Shown: positions 9,267 to 17,619 of the stretch, piece by piece
How positions within the stretch are numbered: the first letter of the stretch is position 1
How the letters are laid out: each line of letters starts with the position of its first letter
Source of the DNA: Actinokineospora bangkokensis
Lineage (GTDB): Bacteria; Actinomycetota; Actinomycetes; Mycobacteriales; Pseudonocardiaceae
Assembly (NCBI RefSeq): GCF_001940455.1
Contig: NZ_MKQR01000012.1
Span: 1 to 36,998 of the forward strand
Direction of reading: 5' to 3'
DNA length: 36,998 nucleotides
Notes under the pieces: model-generated
The model's input: the letters and a program-made list of their open reading frames with translations, nothing else
Told to the model about the DNA's origin: nothing
The model's database searches: none
Made by a program: the position numbers and the translations under genes

Positions 9267-9292
9267 CCCCGGCGGCGCCGCGCTCGCCGGGG
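9267..9292 (-). terminator. Intrinsic terminator-like hairpin after coaA
   Basis: CCCCGGCG (9267-9274) and CGCCGGGG (9285-9292) form a perfect 8-bp stem with a 10-nt loop. It begins 5 bp past the coaA stop and just ahead of the devR -10 element, separating the two units. No T-tract follows, as is common in high-GC actinobacteria. Confidence 0.55.
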
Positions 9293-9297
9293 TCCGG

Positions 9298-10224
9298 TCA
9301 GAGCTTGCGGAGGCGGACCCGGCTGATGCGGTGGTCGGGGCCCTTGCGCAGGACGAGGGTGGCCCGGGGGCGGGTGGGCAGGATGTTGTTGATCAGGTTG
9401 GGCTCGTTGGTCTGCTGCCAGAGGCCGACGGCGGTCAGCCGGGCCTCGTCGTCGGTGAGGGCGGCGTAGTGGTGGAAGTGCGAGGCGGGGTCGGCGAAGG
9501 CGGTGGAGCGCAGGGCCAGGAAGCGGTCGACGTACCAGCGCTCGATGTCCTCGGGGTGGGCGTCGACGTAGATGGAGAAGTCGAACAGGTCCGACACGGC
9601 GAGCCTGCCGCCGGGCTGCAGGACGTTGAGGCCCTCGACGACGAGGATGTCCGGGCGGCGGACGACCTGCTCCTCGCCGGGGAGGATGTCGTAGGCCAGG
9701 TGCGAGTAGACCGGGGCGCGGACCTCCGCGGCACCCGCCTTGACCTCGGAGACGAAGCGGAGCAGGGCGCGGCGGTCGTAGCTCTCCGGGAAGCCCTTGC
9801 GGCTCATCAGGTCCCGGCGCAGCAGCTCGGCCTTGGGGAACAGGAACCCGTCGGTGGTGACCAGGTCGACGTGCGGGTGGTCGGGCCAGCGGGCCAGCAG
9901 GGTGCGCAGCAGGCGGGCGGTGGTCGACTTGCCGACCGCGACGCTGCCCGCGATGCCGATGACGAACGGCACCTTGCGCAGCTCCTCGCCCAGGAACTGC
10001 GAGGTCGACTCGTGCAGCCGCTGGCGGGCGGCGACCTGCAGCGAGATCAGCCGGGACAGCGGCAGGTAGACGTCGGCCACCTCGTCGAGGTCGACCGGGT
10101 CCCCGAGCCCGCGCAGGGCGAGCAGCTCGTCGAGGGTCAGCGGCAGCGGGGTCGCCTCGCGCAGCTCCCGCCACTGCTCGCGGCGCAGCTCGACGTACGG
10201 GCTCAGCTCGCGCACCTTGGTCAT
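9298..10224 (-). CDS. coaA: Type I pantothenate kinase
   Basis: CoaA phosphorylates pantothenate, the first and rate-controlling step of coenzyme A synthesis. The 308-residue product follows the E. coli enzyme nearly end to end: YLPLSRL, the P-loop [57 protein letters not shown] and [10 protein letters not shown]. The frame is open upstream, but the ATG at 10224 fits the family N-terminus and has GAGGAG as ribosome binding site 9 nt ahead. Regulation may involve an ECF-type promoter about 75 nt upstream. Confidence 0.97.
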   Translation of the reverse strand: MTKVRELSPYVELRREQWRELREATPLPLTLDELLALRGLGDPVDLDEVADVYLPLSRLISLQVAARQRLHESTSQFLGEELRKVPFVIGIAGSVAVGKSTTARLLRTLLARWPDHPHVDLVTTDGFLFPKAELLRRDLMSRKGFPESYDRRALLRFVSEVKAGAAEVRAPVYSHLAYDILPGEEQVVRRPDILVVEGLNVLQPGGRLAVSDLFDFSIYVDAHPEDIERWYVDRFLALRSTAFADPASHFHHYAALTDDEARLTAVGLWQQTNEPNLINNILPTRPRATLVLRKGPDHRISRVRLRKL

Positions 10225-10298
10225 GGCCGAACTCCTCGCCGAGTTGGGGCGGTGCGTGCCCGCGGGGGCCGGACCCCACCTCGGGCGTGTACGCCGCC

Positions 10299-10324
10299 AA
10301 CGTAAGTGTTCACCGGGCGTTTCC
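10299..10324 (-). promoter_or_regulatory. Possible ECF-sigma promoter upstream of coaA
   Basis: On the minus strand GGAAAC (complement of 10319-10324) is followed after 16 nt by CGTTG (CGTT is the complement of 10299-10302). This resembles the GGAAC/CGTT promoters read by SigE- or SigR/SigH-type sigma factors. It lies about 75 nt before the coaA start. A motif of this size can arise by chance. Confidence 0.35.
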
Positions 10325-10448
10325 GCTGTGACCGATGGCACCGAACGGGGGACGTTTGCTGTGGCGAACGAGACGTGGCGCCGCGCCCGCGGCCGTGCGG
10401 GTCGACCCGGCGTACCGCCGTGGTGCCAGGTCAGGGGCGGGACCGGCG

Positions 10449-11051
10449 CTACCGGCCGCCGAAGACCTCGTCCCAGGCCGCCGCGAGCTGGCGCGCGCAG
10501 ACCTCGACCGGGACGTTGCCGACCCCCGTGCCCAGCCCCGGCACGGCGATGGTGCCGACGGCCTCGCGCACCGGCGTCCCGTCCTCCAGCACCCCGTCGC
10601 GCCACAGCCGGAACACCGCCCGGGCGGCCAGGAACGGGTGCACGGTGTCGGGCGGGAGCAGCACCCCGGGCTCGCGCATCGTGGGGGCGGTGATCAGCCA
10701 CGCCGGGCGGGCCGCGCCGGTCGCCACCACCAGCGCCTCGCCGACCGGCAGCTCACCGCCGTGCAGGGCCAGCACCGCGCTGCGCACGGACTGCTCGACC
10801 GCCGGGAAGGCCGCGGAGTAGACGGCGTCGATGCCGCCGCGCATCCAGCCGAAGGAGTTCGCGGGCGAGACCACCGCGTCCGCGTCGACCTCCAGCAGCG
10901 ACCCGCGGTGCACCCGGATGCCCGGCCTGCCCGCCGCCGCGCCGTCCCACGCCTCGGCCAGGTCGGTGTGCACCGCGCACAGGACCAGCCGGGGCAGGCC
11001 CGCCAGCCGCCCGCGCGGCGACGCCGTCCCGGTCTCCGGATCCGCGGTCAC
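10449..11051 (-). CDS. Macrodomain (ADP-ribose-binding) protein
   Basis: The 200-residue soluble protein is a single macrodomain: [16 protein letters not shown] forms the ADP-ribose-binding loop, and [12 protein letters not shown] forms the glycine-rich phosphate-binding loop. Macrodomains bind or hydrolyse ADP-ribose, ADP-ribose phosphate or O-acetyl-ADP-ribose. The substrate cannot be told from sequence. The start is the GTG at 11051. A weak CATGCT sits 6 nt before it, resembling the leaderless arrangement of neighbouring genes. It is transcribed toward coaA with a 224-nt gap that holds the coaA promoter region, and is divergent from pheA. Confidence 0.85.
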   Translation of the reverse strand: MTADPETGTASPRGRLAGLPRLVLCAVHTDLAEAWDGAAAGRPGIRVHRGSLLEVDADAVVSPANSFGWMRGGIDAVYSAAFPAVEQSVRSAVLALHGGELPVGEALVVATGAARPAWLITAPTMREPGVLLPPDTVHPFLAARAVFRLWRDGVLEDGTPVREAVGTIAVPGLGTGVGNVPVEVCARQLAAAWDEVFGGR

Positions 11052-11148
11052 GCCCCCAGCATGGCACCCCGCGCGGCCCGCGCGGAACCGCCGTTCGGTA
11101 ACCAGGAGCGCAACCGGTGGTTGCGCGTGGTGATCGCCGGGCCGCAAG

Positions 11149-11154
11149 TAGTGT
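11149..11154 (+). promoter_or_regulatory. -10 element of pheA, probably leaderless
   Basis: TAGTGT ends 8 nt before the GTG start of pheA. The upstream TTGCGC at 11121-11126 is at a poor distance (22 nt). The run of C after the -10 gives no ribosome binding site, supporting a leaderless message. Confidence 0.45.
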
Positions 11155-11162
11155 GTCCCCCC

Positions 11163-12077
11163 GTGCCGACCATCGCCTACTTCGGACCCCGCGGGACCTT
11201 CACCGAGCAGGCGGCCCGGGGGTTCGACGACGCCGCCGAGCTCGTGGCGTACCCGACGATCCCGCTGGCCGTCGCGGCGCTGCGCGCGGGGGAGGCCGAC
11301 TTCGCCTGCGTGCCGGTGGAGAACTCGGTCGAGGGGTCGGTGTCGGCGACCATGGACGCCCTGGCCGCGGGGGAGCCGGTGGTGGCCGTCGCCGAGCACG
11401 TGCTGCCCATCCGGTTCTCCGTGCTGGTCCGCCCCGGCACCGCCGCGGCGGACGTGCGCACCGTCGCCAGCCACCCGCACGCGCTCGCGCAGGTGCAGCG
11501 GTGGCTGGCCGAGCACCTGCCGGGCGCCCAGCAGGTGACCGCCGGCTCCACGGCCGCCGCCGCGGTCGGGGTGGCCGAGGGCGCCCACGACGCCGCCGTC
11601 ACCGCCCCCGTCGCCGCCCGCCACTACCCGCTGGCGGAGCTGGCCACCGGGGTGGCCGACGAGGGCGACGCGCTCACCCGGTTCCTGCTGCTGGCCAAGC
11701 CGGGCGCGCTGCCCGCGCCGACCGGGGCCGACCGGACCTCGGTGTTCGCCGTGGTCGCGCACCGGCCGGGCGAGCTGGCCGCCCTGCTCACCGAGTTCGC
11801 CCTGCGCGGGGTGAACCTGTCCCGGATCGAGTCGCGCCCGCTGCGCGACCGGTTCGGGGAGTACCGCTTCTACCTCGACCTCGACGGGCACGTCGCCGAG
11901 GCCAGGGTGGGCGACGCGCTGGCCGCGCTGCACCGGCGCAGCCAGCTCGTGCGGTTCCTCGGCTCCTACCCGCGCGCCGACCGGGTGGGCACCGCCGCCC
12001 CGCAGGCGGGCACCGACACCGACTTCGCCGAGTCCGCGCGGTGGCTCGCGGGCCTGCGCCAGGGGGAGCACGCGTGA
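11163..12077 (+). CDS. pheA: Prephenate dehydratase
   Basis: The monofunctional enzyme converts prephenate to phenylpyruvate for phenylalanine synthesis. The 304-residue protein has the PDT domain (residues 1-~180) with IAYFGPRGTFTEQAA, VPVENSVEGSV and the catalytic-site TRF motif in DALTRFLLL. A C-terminal ACT regulatory domain (about 190-275) contains GELAALLTEFALRGVNLSRIESRP, whose ESRP segment binds Phe for feedback inhibition. There is no chorismate mutase domain. The GTG at 11163 fits the family start. Its stop overlaps the next gene by GTGA, giving a two-gene operon also seen in mycobacteria (Rv3838c-Rv3837c). Confidence 0.97.
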   Translation: MPTIAYFGPRGTFTEQAARGFDDAAELVAYPTIPLAVAALRAGEADFACVPVENSVEGSVSATMDALAAGEPVVAVAEHVLPIRFSVLVRPGTAAADVRTVASHPHALAQVQRWLAEHLPGAQQVTAGSTAAAAVGVAEGAHDAAVTAPVAARHYPLAELATGVADEGDALTRFLLLAKPGALPAPTGADRTSVFAVVAHRPGELAALLTEFALRGVNLSRIESRPLRDRFGEYRFYLDLDGHVAEARVGDALAALHRRSQLVRFLGSYPRADRVGTAAPQAGTDTDFAESARWLAGLRQGEHA

Positions 12078-12697
12078 GCCTGCGGTTGATGATGGTCCGG
12101 CACGGGGAGACCCCGTCCAACGTCAAGCACGTCCTGGACTCGCGCCCGCCGGGGCCGGGGCTCACCGAGCTGGGCAGGCGGCAGGCCGCCGCGCTGGCCG
12201 AGCGGCTGGCCGACGAGCCGGTGGTGGCCGTCTACGCCTCGGTCGCCGTGCGCGCGCAGGAGACCGCCGAGCCGGTCGCGCGGTCGCACGGGCTGGCCGT
12301 CGAGGTGGTCGAGGACCTGCACGAGGTGCAGTGCGGCGACCTGGAGGGCCGCACCGACGCCGCCGCGCACCAGGCGTTCAGCGACGTCTACCTGCGCTGG
12401 GCGGACGGCCAGTTGGACCTGCGGATGCCCGGCGGGGAGACCGGCGAGGACATCCGCACCCGGTACGTGGCCGCCGTGCGCGGCATCCTCGACCGGCACG
12501 CGGGCCTCGACGACGGCCTGGTCGTGCTGGTCAGCCACGGCGGGGTGGTGCGGCTGGCGGCGGAGTGGCTGTCGGACAACGTCAGCGCGAGCGTCGCGGG
12601 CACGCAGCTGCTCGCCAACACCGGGCACATCCTGCTGGAGGCCCGCGACACCGACAAGGGCTGGCACTGCCTGGAGTGGACCGGCATCGAGTTCTGA
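12074..12697 (+). CDS. Histidine phosphatase (phosphoglycerate-mutase-like) family protein
   Basis: The 207-residue cytosolic enzyme has the RHGE catalytic motif at residues ~9-12 (MVRHGETPSN) and the second catalytic His in LVSHGGVVR near residue 155. It belongs to the branch of the phosphoglycerate mutase superfamily that mostly contains phosphatases. Its substrate is unknown. It is translationally coupled to pheA. The same pairing is conserved in actinobacteria, so a link to aromatic metabolism or broad metabolite phosphatase activity is possible but unproven. Confidence 0.9.
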   Translation: MSLRLMMVRHGETPSNVKHVLDSRPPGPGLTELGRRQAAALAERLADEPVVAVYASVAVRAQETAEPVARSHGLAVEVVEDLHEVQCGDLEGRTDAAAHQAFSDVYLRWADGQLDLRMPGGETGEDIRTRYVAAVRGILDRHAGLDDGLVVLVSHGGVVRLAAEWLSDNVSASVAGTQLLANTGHILLEARDTDKGWHCLEWTGIEF

Positions 12698-12739
12698 GAG
12701 CACCGCCGACCCACCCAGCCCACGATCGCGGCGCACACG

Positions 12740-12824
12740 ACGGTGCCGGGCCGAGAACGGTGCCAGGTCAGGAACGATGCCGGACGCGGGCGGTGCCAGG
12801 CCGGGAACGATGCCGGGCGGGGCC
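12740..12824. repeat. Five-unit 17-bp degenerate tandem repeat between convergent genes
   Basis: Units begin at 12740, 12757, 12774, 12790 and 12807 with consensus ACGRTGCCRGGCCGGGA. Spacing is 17, 17, 16 and 17 bp. The block fills most of the 155-bp gap between the converging phosphatase and MFS genes. It has no start codon context or codon bias suggesting translation. Function unknown; it may be a slippage product or a transcription end region. Confidence 0.75.
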
Positions 12825-12852
12825 GAGGGGGCGGGTGGCGGGAGGAATCGAC

Positions 12853-14142
12853 TCAGCTCTTGCCGAGGGTGTCCAGCTCGGCGGGGTCCAGCTCCGGCTC
12901 GTCGGGCTCGTCGGGCTCGTCGGCACCGAGGCTGTCGACGTCGGCGCCGTGGCCGCTGACGACCACCCACACCACCGCCGCCAGCGCCAGCTGCAACGCG
13001 CCGGACACCACGAACACCCCCGGTGTGCCGATCCCCTTGGCGAGCAGGCCGCCGAGCAGGGCGCCCAGCGGGATGCCGCCCCACACCGCCGTCCGCCACA
13101 CGCCCAGGACCCGGCCGAACAGGTGCTCGGGCACCAGCGCGTGCCGCAGCGTGCCCAGGATGACGTTGACCACCACCACCGCGGCGGCGAACAGGCCGAA
13201 CAGCAGGCTGGCCGACACCGGGTCGCGCACCAGGCCCATGCCCAGGAACCCCGCCCCGCAGGCGGCCACCGCGCCGACCAGCACCGCCCGCCGGGGCAGC
13301 GCCGCGGACAGCCGGGGCGCCGCGGCGGCGCCGAGCAGCCCGCCCACCCCGCCGACGAGGGCGAACAGGCCGAACGCCGCCTCGCTGAGCCCCAGGTCCT
13401 GGAGCGCGTAGAGCACCAGCAGCGCCTGCGCCAGCTCGGAGAACAGCGCCAGCGCCAGCGCGATGAACACCAGGCGCAGCATCAGCGGGCGGGCGCGCAC
13501 CCAGCGCAGGCCCTCCCCGAGCTGCGCGCGCAGCCGGGCGGGCGGGCCCGCCGCCGCGGCCGGGCGGAAGCTGCCGCGCAGGGCCACCAGGCACACCGCC
13601 GCGACCACGAACCCGACCGTGTTGAGCAGGAACGGCAGGGCCGCGAACAGGGCGAAGGTGATGCTGCCCAGGGGCCCGCCGAGGAACGTCTGCCCGACGA
13701 TCTCCACCGATTGCAGCTTGCCGTTGGCCGACTCCAGGCCGTCCTTGTCGACCACGGCGGGCACCAGCGCCTGCGCCGCGCTGTCCGCGACGGTCTCCAC
13801 GACCCCCAGGACCAGGGCGACGGCGTAGAGCAGCCAGATGCTCGCGGAGCCCGCCAGCACCAGCACGGACAGCCCGCCGATGACGACCGCGCGGGTGGCG
13901 TTGGCGACCAGCATCGCCTTGCGCCGGTCCACCCGGTCGATCAGCGCGCCGCTGAGCAGCGCGAACAGCAGCCAGGGCAGGAAGGAGGTGGCGGACAGGC
14001 CCGCGATCAGCACCGGGTCCCGGGTGACGCTGGCGCCCAGCAGCGGGAAGGCGACCTTGCCGATGCCGTCGCCGAGGTTGGACGCCGCGCTGGACAGCAG
14101 CAGGCCCCGCAGGCCCCCGCGTCGCTCGCCCCTCGCCGCCAT
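12853..14142 (-). CDS. MFS transporter, enterobactin-exporter (MFS_3/DHA3) type
   Basis: The 429-residue protein has about 12 hydrophobic helices and the MFS loop motif ALIDRVDRRKAMLVAN between TM2 and TM3. This matches the MFS_3 branch (EntS-like and macrolide-type drug/siderophore exporters). The substrate is unknown and no siderophore genes are nearby. The C-terminus is unusual: a soluble acidic tail with DEPDEPDEPE, absent from most family members. The ATG at 14142 sits exactly 6 nt after a TAGCGT -10 element, suggesting a leaderless mRNA. Confidence 0.88.
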   Translation of the reverse strand: MAARGERRGGLRGLLLSSAASNLGDGIGKVAFPLLGASVTRDPVLIAGLSATSFLPWLLFALLSGALIDRVDRRKAMLVANATRAVVIGGLSVLVLAGSASIWLLYAVALVLGVVETVADSAAQALVPAVVDKDGLESANGKLQSVEIVGQTFLGGPLGSITFALFAALPFLLNTVGFVVAAVCLVALRGSFRPAAAAGPPARLRAQLGEGLRWVRARPLMLRLVFIALALALFSELAQALLVLYALQDLGLSEAAFGLFALVGGVGGLLGAAAAPRLSAALPRRAVLVGAVAACGAGFLGMGLVRDPVSASLLFGLFAAAVVVVNVILGTLRHALVPEHLFGRVLGVWRTAVWGGIPLGALLGGLLAKGIGTPGVFVVSGALQLALAAVVWVVVSGHGADVDSLGADEPDEPDEPELDPAELDTLGKS

Positions 14143-14148
14143 GTCCCG

Positions 14149-14154
14149 ACGCTA
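14149..14154 (-). promoter_or_regulatory. -10 element of the MFS gene, leaderless type
   Basis: TAGCGT (complement) followed by CGGGAC and the ATG. The SDR gene at 19077-20036 has an almost identical arrangement (TAGCGT, CGGGGC, ATG). No ribosome binding site is present. Confidence 0.5.
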
Positions 14155-14225
14155 CTGGCCCGTCGCCACCCGGAACCAGCCCCGGGCGGGCGGTCTTGTT
14201 CCCACGGCCAACTGGGAAGGCCCCC

Positions 14226-14762
14226 TCAGCCGCAGGTCACGTCGAGGTCCAGCCGCCCGGCCGCCTCGGACGTGCCGGGGCCGGTGAACCCGGTGGCCAT
14301 GGTCAGCCGGGGCACCTGCACGGCGTAGTCGCCGGGCAGCAGGTCGGCGCCGTAGTCGAAGCCGCCGTCGGAGACCGACACGCTGGGCCGGTCACCGAGC
14401 AGCACCCGGACCCGCGCGCCGTCGGCGGAGCTGAGCGCGATCTCGGTGCCGGTGCCCGAGGGGGAGCAGCGGCCGGTGACGGCGGAGGTCAGCTCCCCGG
14501 TGCCGGAGATCGCCAGGGTGAGCGTGCCGGTGGCGCTGCCGTCGAGCCTGGCCAGCTCGGGCAGGGCGCGCGGCTCGGCGCTGCCGGTGATCGGCGGCGG
14601 GGTGCTGCCGGGGATGGCGCTGGTGAAGGTGGGGATCGCGGTGTAGGCGGGGGTGGCGGGCGGCGGCGGGAGCCGGGCCTCGTCGGTGCCCGAGCACCCC
14701 GCCAGCAGCCCGGCGGTCGCGGCGGCGAGCAGCACCGCGCGCGCCGCGGGTCCGCCGGTCAC
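14226..14762 (-). CDS. Predicted lipoprotein of unknown function
   Basis: The 178-residue product has an N-terminal signal with lipobox LLAGC near residue 23, then a Pro/Thr-rich linker (about 25-60) and a C-terminal domain of predicted beta structure with one Cys pair (CSPSGTG segment and the final VTCG). I do not recognise the domain. Its GTG overlaps the stop of the upstream beta-lactamase-fold gene (GTGA), so the two are one operon and the lipoprotein may act with that exported enzyme at the cell surface. Confidence 0.75.
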   Translation of the reverse strand: MTGGPAARAVLLAAATAGLLAGCSGTDEARLPPPPATPAYTAIPTFTSAIPGSTPPPITGSAEPRALPELARLDGSATGTLTLAISGTGELTSAVTGRCSPSGTGTEIALSSADGARVRVLLGDRPSVSVSDGGFDYGADLLPGDYAVQVPRLTMATGFTGPGTSEAAGRLDLDVTCG

Positions 14763-16255
14763 GGGACGACCACCGTGCGGCAGCCCAGCTCGTTGTCCCC
14801 GACGACCGTGCGCAGGTCGACCCCGCGCACGCACACCTGGTGGGTGCCCGCCGCCACCGGCATCACCTTGTCGAAGCCGTGCGCGGTGCCCCAGGCGCCG
14901 TAGGTCCAGGCCAGGTCGGGGCGGTTCACCAGGGCCCAGCCCAGGTCGTAGGCGCGGCCGTCGACGTAGAGGTGCGCCGGGGACGGCCCACCCGCCAGCT
15001 CCGACTCGGTCACCCAGCCCCACACCCGCACGCCGCCCGCGACCGGGGTGATGCCGTCGAGGGAACCGAACGGCCGCTGCGGCGCGGTCACCCGCTTGCA
15101 GCCGACCTGCGGGTCGCCCTCGCCGGGGCCCGCGTTGATCGCGAAGCCGCAGACGTCCCAGGTGCCGCCGGGCATCGGCCCGCCGCCGGTGAACCCGTGG
15201 TTGGGCCCCGCCCACGGCCAGAACCGCACGAGGTCGGGTCGGGAGCCTGCCGCGGGGCCGAGGTTGAACCGCATCCCGCCGACGGACATGTGCGCGGTGA
15301 TCGGGGCGGCGGTGTCGGGGTCGATCGCCCAGCCGGAGACCTGGAACCGCATCCGGGTGGGGTCCACGGCCACCGCGTCCACCGCGCCGAACGGGTTGTG
15401 CTCGGCGGGCCGGGGCACCCGGCCGCCGGGGAACATCCTCTGCACGATCCGGGTGACCGACTCCTGGGTGTGCTGGTAGGTGGAGCCGGTGGCCTGGTCG
15501 TGGGCGAACACGACGATGATGAAGCGCCGCTCGGGGCCCACCACGCCGGTGGTGTTGATCGTGCGCAGCCCGTACTGGCAGCACATCCAGCCCTGCTTGA
15601 CCGCCTTGGGCGACTCCCCTGGCAGGCCGTCGGGGATGCCGTGGCGCTGGTAGAAGCCGTCGGTGCCGCGGTCGGTGAACGCCGCCATCCGCTCCAGCAG
15701 CCCGTTGGCCAGCCAGCCGGGCAGCCCGCCCTCACCGTTGATCATGCGCGCGTAGTAGAGCGACATGTCGAAGCTGGTCAGCCTGGTCAGCCCCCACCAG
15801 CGAGCGCTGATGGGCGGCATGATCTGGTTCAACCGGTACCGGGCCTTGATCCGGTCGACGATCGCCGGGCCGCCCAGCCGCGACCAGAACCGGCTCGCCG
15901 CCGCGTCGTCGGAGGAGCGCAGCATCACGTCCACCTGCTGCCAGTCGAAGTCGCTCATCCCGACCTCGCCGCGCCACGAGCGGTAGAACAGGTCGTCGGC
16001 GATGAACACCTTCACCACCGACGCCGAGCCGAAGTGCGCCTTGGCCAGGTCGCCGTTGTCGGCGTACTGGCCGGAGACCCGGTCGAAGAAGGAGACCGCC
16101 GCGGCGGTGCCCCGGGAGTTCGCGTCGCGCACCGCCGCGGCGATGCCGCCGACGACGTCGCCGTGGTGGGCCTCGGCGACCGGTGTGGTGCCCGCCACGG
16201 CGAAGGCGGCCACGGCGGACGCGGCGAGGGCGAGGCCGATCCAGGTTCTCTTCAC
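14759..16255 (-). CDS. Exported serine beta-lactamase-fold protein with two C-terminal repeats
   Basis: The 498-residue protein has a signal peptide (cleavage near AEAHH, residue ~30) and a class-A-beta-lactamase-like domain. Catalytic signatures are Ser79-Val-Val-Lys82 (SxxK), Ser115-Asp-Asp117 (SDN-like) and Lys220-Gln-Gly222 (KTG-like). The tail holds two related repeats, residues ~289-395 and ~396-498, each with GW, a RPDL segment, HGF and a final Cys pair. Such repeats are found on actinobacterial wall hydrolases and probably anchor or dock. It may be a peptidoglycan-active enzyme rather than a drug-resistance lactamase, because the KTG motif is altered. The GTG at 16255 is chosen for its GGGAG ribosome binding site; the ATG at 16276 is an alternative. 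Confidence 0.82.
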   Translation of the reverse strand: MKRTWIGLALAASAVAAFAVAGTTPVAEAHHGDVVGGIAAAVRDANSRGTAAAVSFFDRVSGQYADNGDLAKAHFGSASVVKVFIADDLFYRSWRGEVGMSDFDWQQVDVMLRSSDDAAASRFWSRLGGPAIVDRIKARYRLNQIMPPISARWWGLTRLTSFDMSLYYARMINGEGGLPGWLANGLLERMAAFTDRGTDGFYQRHGIPDGLPGESPKAVKQGWMCCQYGLRTINTTGVVGPERRFIIVVFAHDQATGSTYQHTQESVTRIVQRMFPGGRVPRPAEHNPFGAVDAVAVDPTRMRFQVSGWAIDPDTAAPITAHMSVGGMRFNLGPAAGSRPDLVRFWPWAGPNHGFTGGGPMPGGTWDVCGFAINAGPGEGDPQVGCKRVTAPQRPFGSLDGITPVAGGVRVWGWVTESELAGGPSPAHLYVDGRAYDLGWALVNRPDLAWTYGAWGTAHGFDKVMPVAAGTHQVCVRGVDLRTVVGDNELGCRTVVVP

Positions 16256-16421
16256 GGCGGGCTCCCGGGACGGCATCAGGGCTGGTGGGACCCGGTGGAG
16301 GCTGGCACAGGGCGGCGCGCGGGGCGACCGGGGGCACACCCCGGCGCTGCCCCGGGGTGGTTGGTTCCTCGCTCGATGTGGGTATCCCGCGTGAAGAGAC
16401 AACCTTCCGGGTGGCCCGCAC

Positions 16422-16436
16422 GTCCACTGAGTGGAC
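16422..16436. promoter_or_regulatory. Perfect 15-bp inverted repeat, possible operator
   Basis: GTCCACT-G-AGTGGAC is a perfect 7-bp inverted repeat with a one-base centre. It lies in the 223-bp divergent region between the beta-lactamase-fold gene and the DUF4232 lipoprotein gene, 43 nt upstream of the latter's start. A dimeric repressor could bind here. No neighbouring regulator gene supports this. Confidence 0.35.
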
Positions 16437-16478
16437 CATCCAGCAAGGATCGGGGTACGTCTGGAGGCGAGATCCACC

Positions 16479-17168
16479 GTGTTCACTCACACGATCGGGC
16501 GAAAGACACTGATCGCGACCGGAATCCTGGTCGCGGCGGCCACCGCGGGCTGCGGCGCCGCGGGGACCAGCGCGGGCGGCGCCACCGCCACCACGCCCTC
16601 GGTGACCTCCGCGGCCCAGCCGGTGACGACCAGCGCGGAGCTGCCCTCCCCGCCCGCCACCTCGGCGGCGGCGGGAACCTCGGCTGCGGCACCCGCCCAG
16701 CCGCCGCGCGGCATCGCCGACGTGGAGGCCGCCGACGGCGCGGCGTCCTCTTCGGACTGCAAGGCCGCCGACCTGGCGCTGTCGATCACCGGCGGCGAGG
16801 GGGCGGCGGGGACGGTGTACCGGACCCTGGTGTTCACCAACTCCGGCAGCCGCACCTGCACCATCCAGGGCTTCCCGGGCGTGTCCTACGTCGCGGGCGA
16901 CGACGGCCACCAGGTCGGCCCGGCGGCGTTCCGGGTCGGCACCAAGGGCGCGCCGGTGACCCTGGCGCCGGGCGGGAAGGCGAGCACCGACATCGGGTTC
17001 GTCAACGTGCAGAACTTCGACCCGTCGGCCTGCCAGCCGACCGAGGTTCGGGGCCTGCGCATCTACCCGCCGCACGACACGGCGGCGATGTTCCTGCCGT
17101 TGCAGGGAACGGGGTGCGCGGCCACCCCGCCCAGCAACCAGCTGACGGTGAAAACCGTCACCGGCTGA
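16479..17168 (+). CDS. DUF4232 domain lipoprotein
   Basis: The 229-residue product has a signal with a lipobox-like TAGC (Cys near residue 25), a low-complexity Ala/Thr/Ser/Pro linker (about 30-80) and a DUF4232 domain (about 90-228). The domain has the typical LVFTNSGSRTCTIQGFPGVSYV core and conserved Cys residues. DUF4232 proteins are abundant surface lipoproteins of actinomycetes with no established function. The GTG at 16479 is preceded by GGAGG 11 nt upstream. It stands alone, ending before a GC-rich hairpin. Confidence 0.85.
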   Translation: MFTHTIGRKTLIATGILVAAATAGCGAAGTSAGGATATTPSVTSAAQPVTTSAELPSPPATSAAAGTSAAAPAQPPRGIADVEAADGAASSSDCKAADLALSITGGEGAAGTVYRTLVFTNSGSRTCTIQGFPGVSYVAGDDGHQVGPAAFRVGTKGAPVTLAPGGKASTDIGFVNVQNFDPSACQPTEVRGLRIYPPHDTAAMFLPLQGTGCAATPPSNQLTVKTVTG

Positions 17169-17219
17169 CCACAGTGGACGAACTGAAGTCCTGGTAGGAC
17201 AGACCGGGAAGCGTGGTGC

Positions 17220-17250
17220 GGCGCCGGGACCCCGCCGGGGTGCCGGCGCC
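17220..17250 (+). terminator. Terminator-like hairpin after the DUF4232 gene
   Basis: GGCGCCGG (17220-17227) pairs perfectly with CCGGCGCC (17243-17250), with an inner CCCC/GGGG pairing in the loop. There is no T-tract. It also lies 26 nt upstream of the MazG-like start. Confidence 0.5.
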
Positions 17251-17276
17251 GTCGCGCGCCCCGGGACAATCACCGC

Positions 17277-17615
17277 ATGACACTCGAAGAGCTGATGGTG
17301 AAGCAGCGGGAGTTCGCGCGGGCGCGGGACTGGGAGCGCTGGCACACGCCCAAGAACCTGGTCATGGCGCTGTCGGCGGAGGTGGGGGAGCTCACCGAGC
17401 TGTTCCAGTGGCTCACCCCGCAGGAGGCCGGGGCCGCGTGCGCGGAGCCCGCCGCCCGGGCGAAGGTGGAGGACGAGATCGCCGACGTCCTGCTCTACCT
17501 GGTGCGGCTGGCCGACGTGCTCGGCGTCGACCCCATCGCCGCGGCGGACGCGAAGATCGGGCGCAACGAGGGGCGGTTCCCGCCCGGGGTGGGGCGCACC
17601 GCCCTGGAGCGGTAG
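17277..17615 (+). CDS. MazG-like nucleotide pyrophosphohydrolase (RS21-C6/dCTPase type)
   Basis: The 112-residue all-alpha protein has the metal-binding pair of the MazG superfamily: EVGELTELF (ExxE) near residue 37 and EDEIADVLLYL (ExxD) near 65. Single-domain proteins of this size resemble RS21-C6 and hydrolyse non-canonical or excess dNTPs such as dCTP and modified dCTP, a house-cleaning role. The ATG at 17277 lies 6 nt after GACAAT, a weak -10, so the message may be leaderless. It converges with the sigma factor gene 4 nt away. Confidence 0.88.
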   Translation: MTLEELMVKQREFARARDWERWHTPKNLVMALSAEVGELTELFQWLTPQEAGAACAEPAARAKVEDEIADVLLYLVRLADVLGVDPIAAADAKIGRNEGRFPPGVGRTALER

Positions 17616-17619
17616 CCGC

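Noticed and set aside
14759..16255. Antibiotic-resistance beta-lactamase
   Set aside because: The fold and SxxK are present, but the KTG motif is KQG, there are wall-type C-terminal repeats, and no resistance context exists. A wall enzyme is more likely.
17170..17179. Recurring CACAGTGGAC (also at 27353-27362) as a regulatory motif
   Set aside because: Two exact copies in 37 kb at unrelated positions (after a stop codon, and in a gap with no gene start) are too few to support function.
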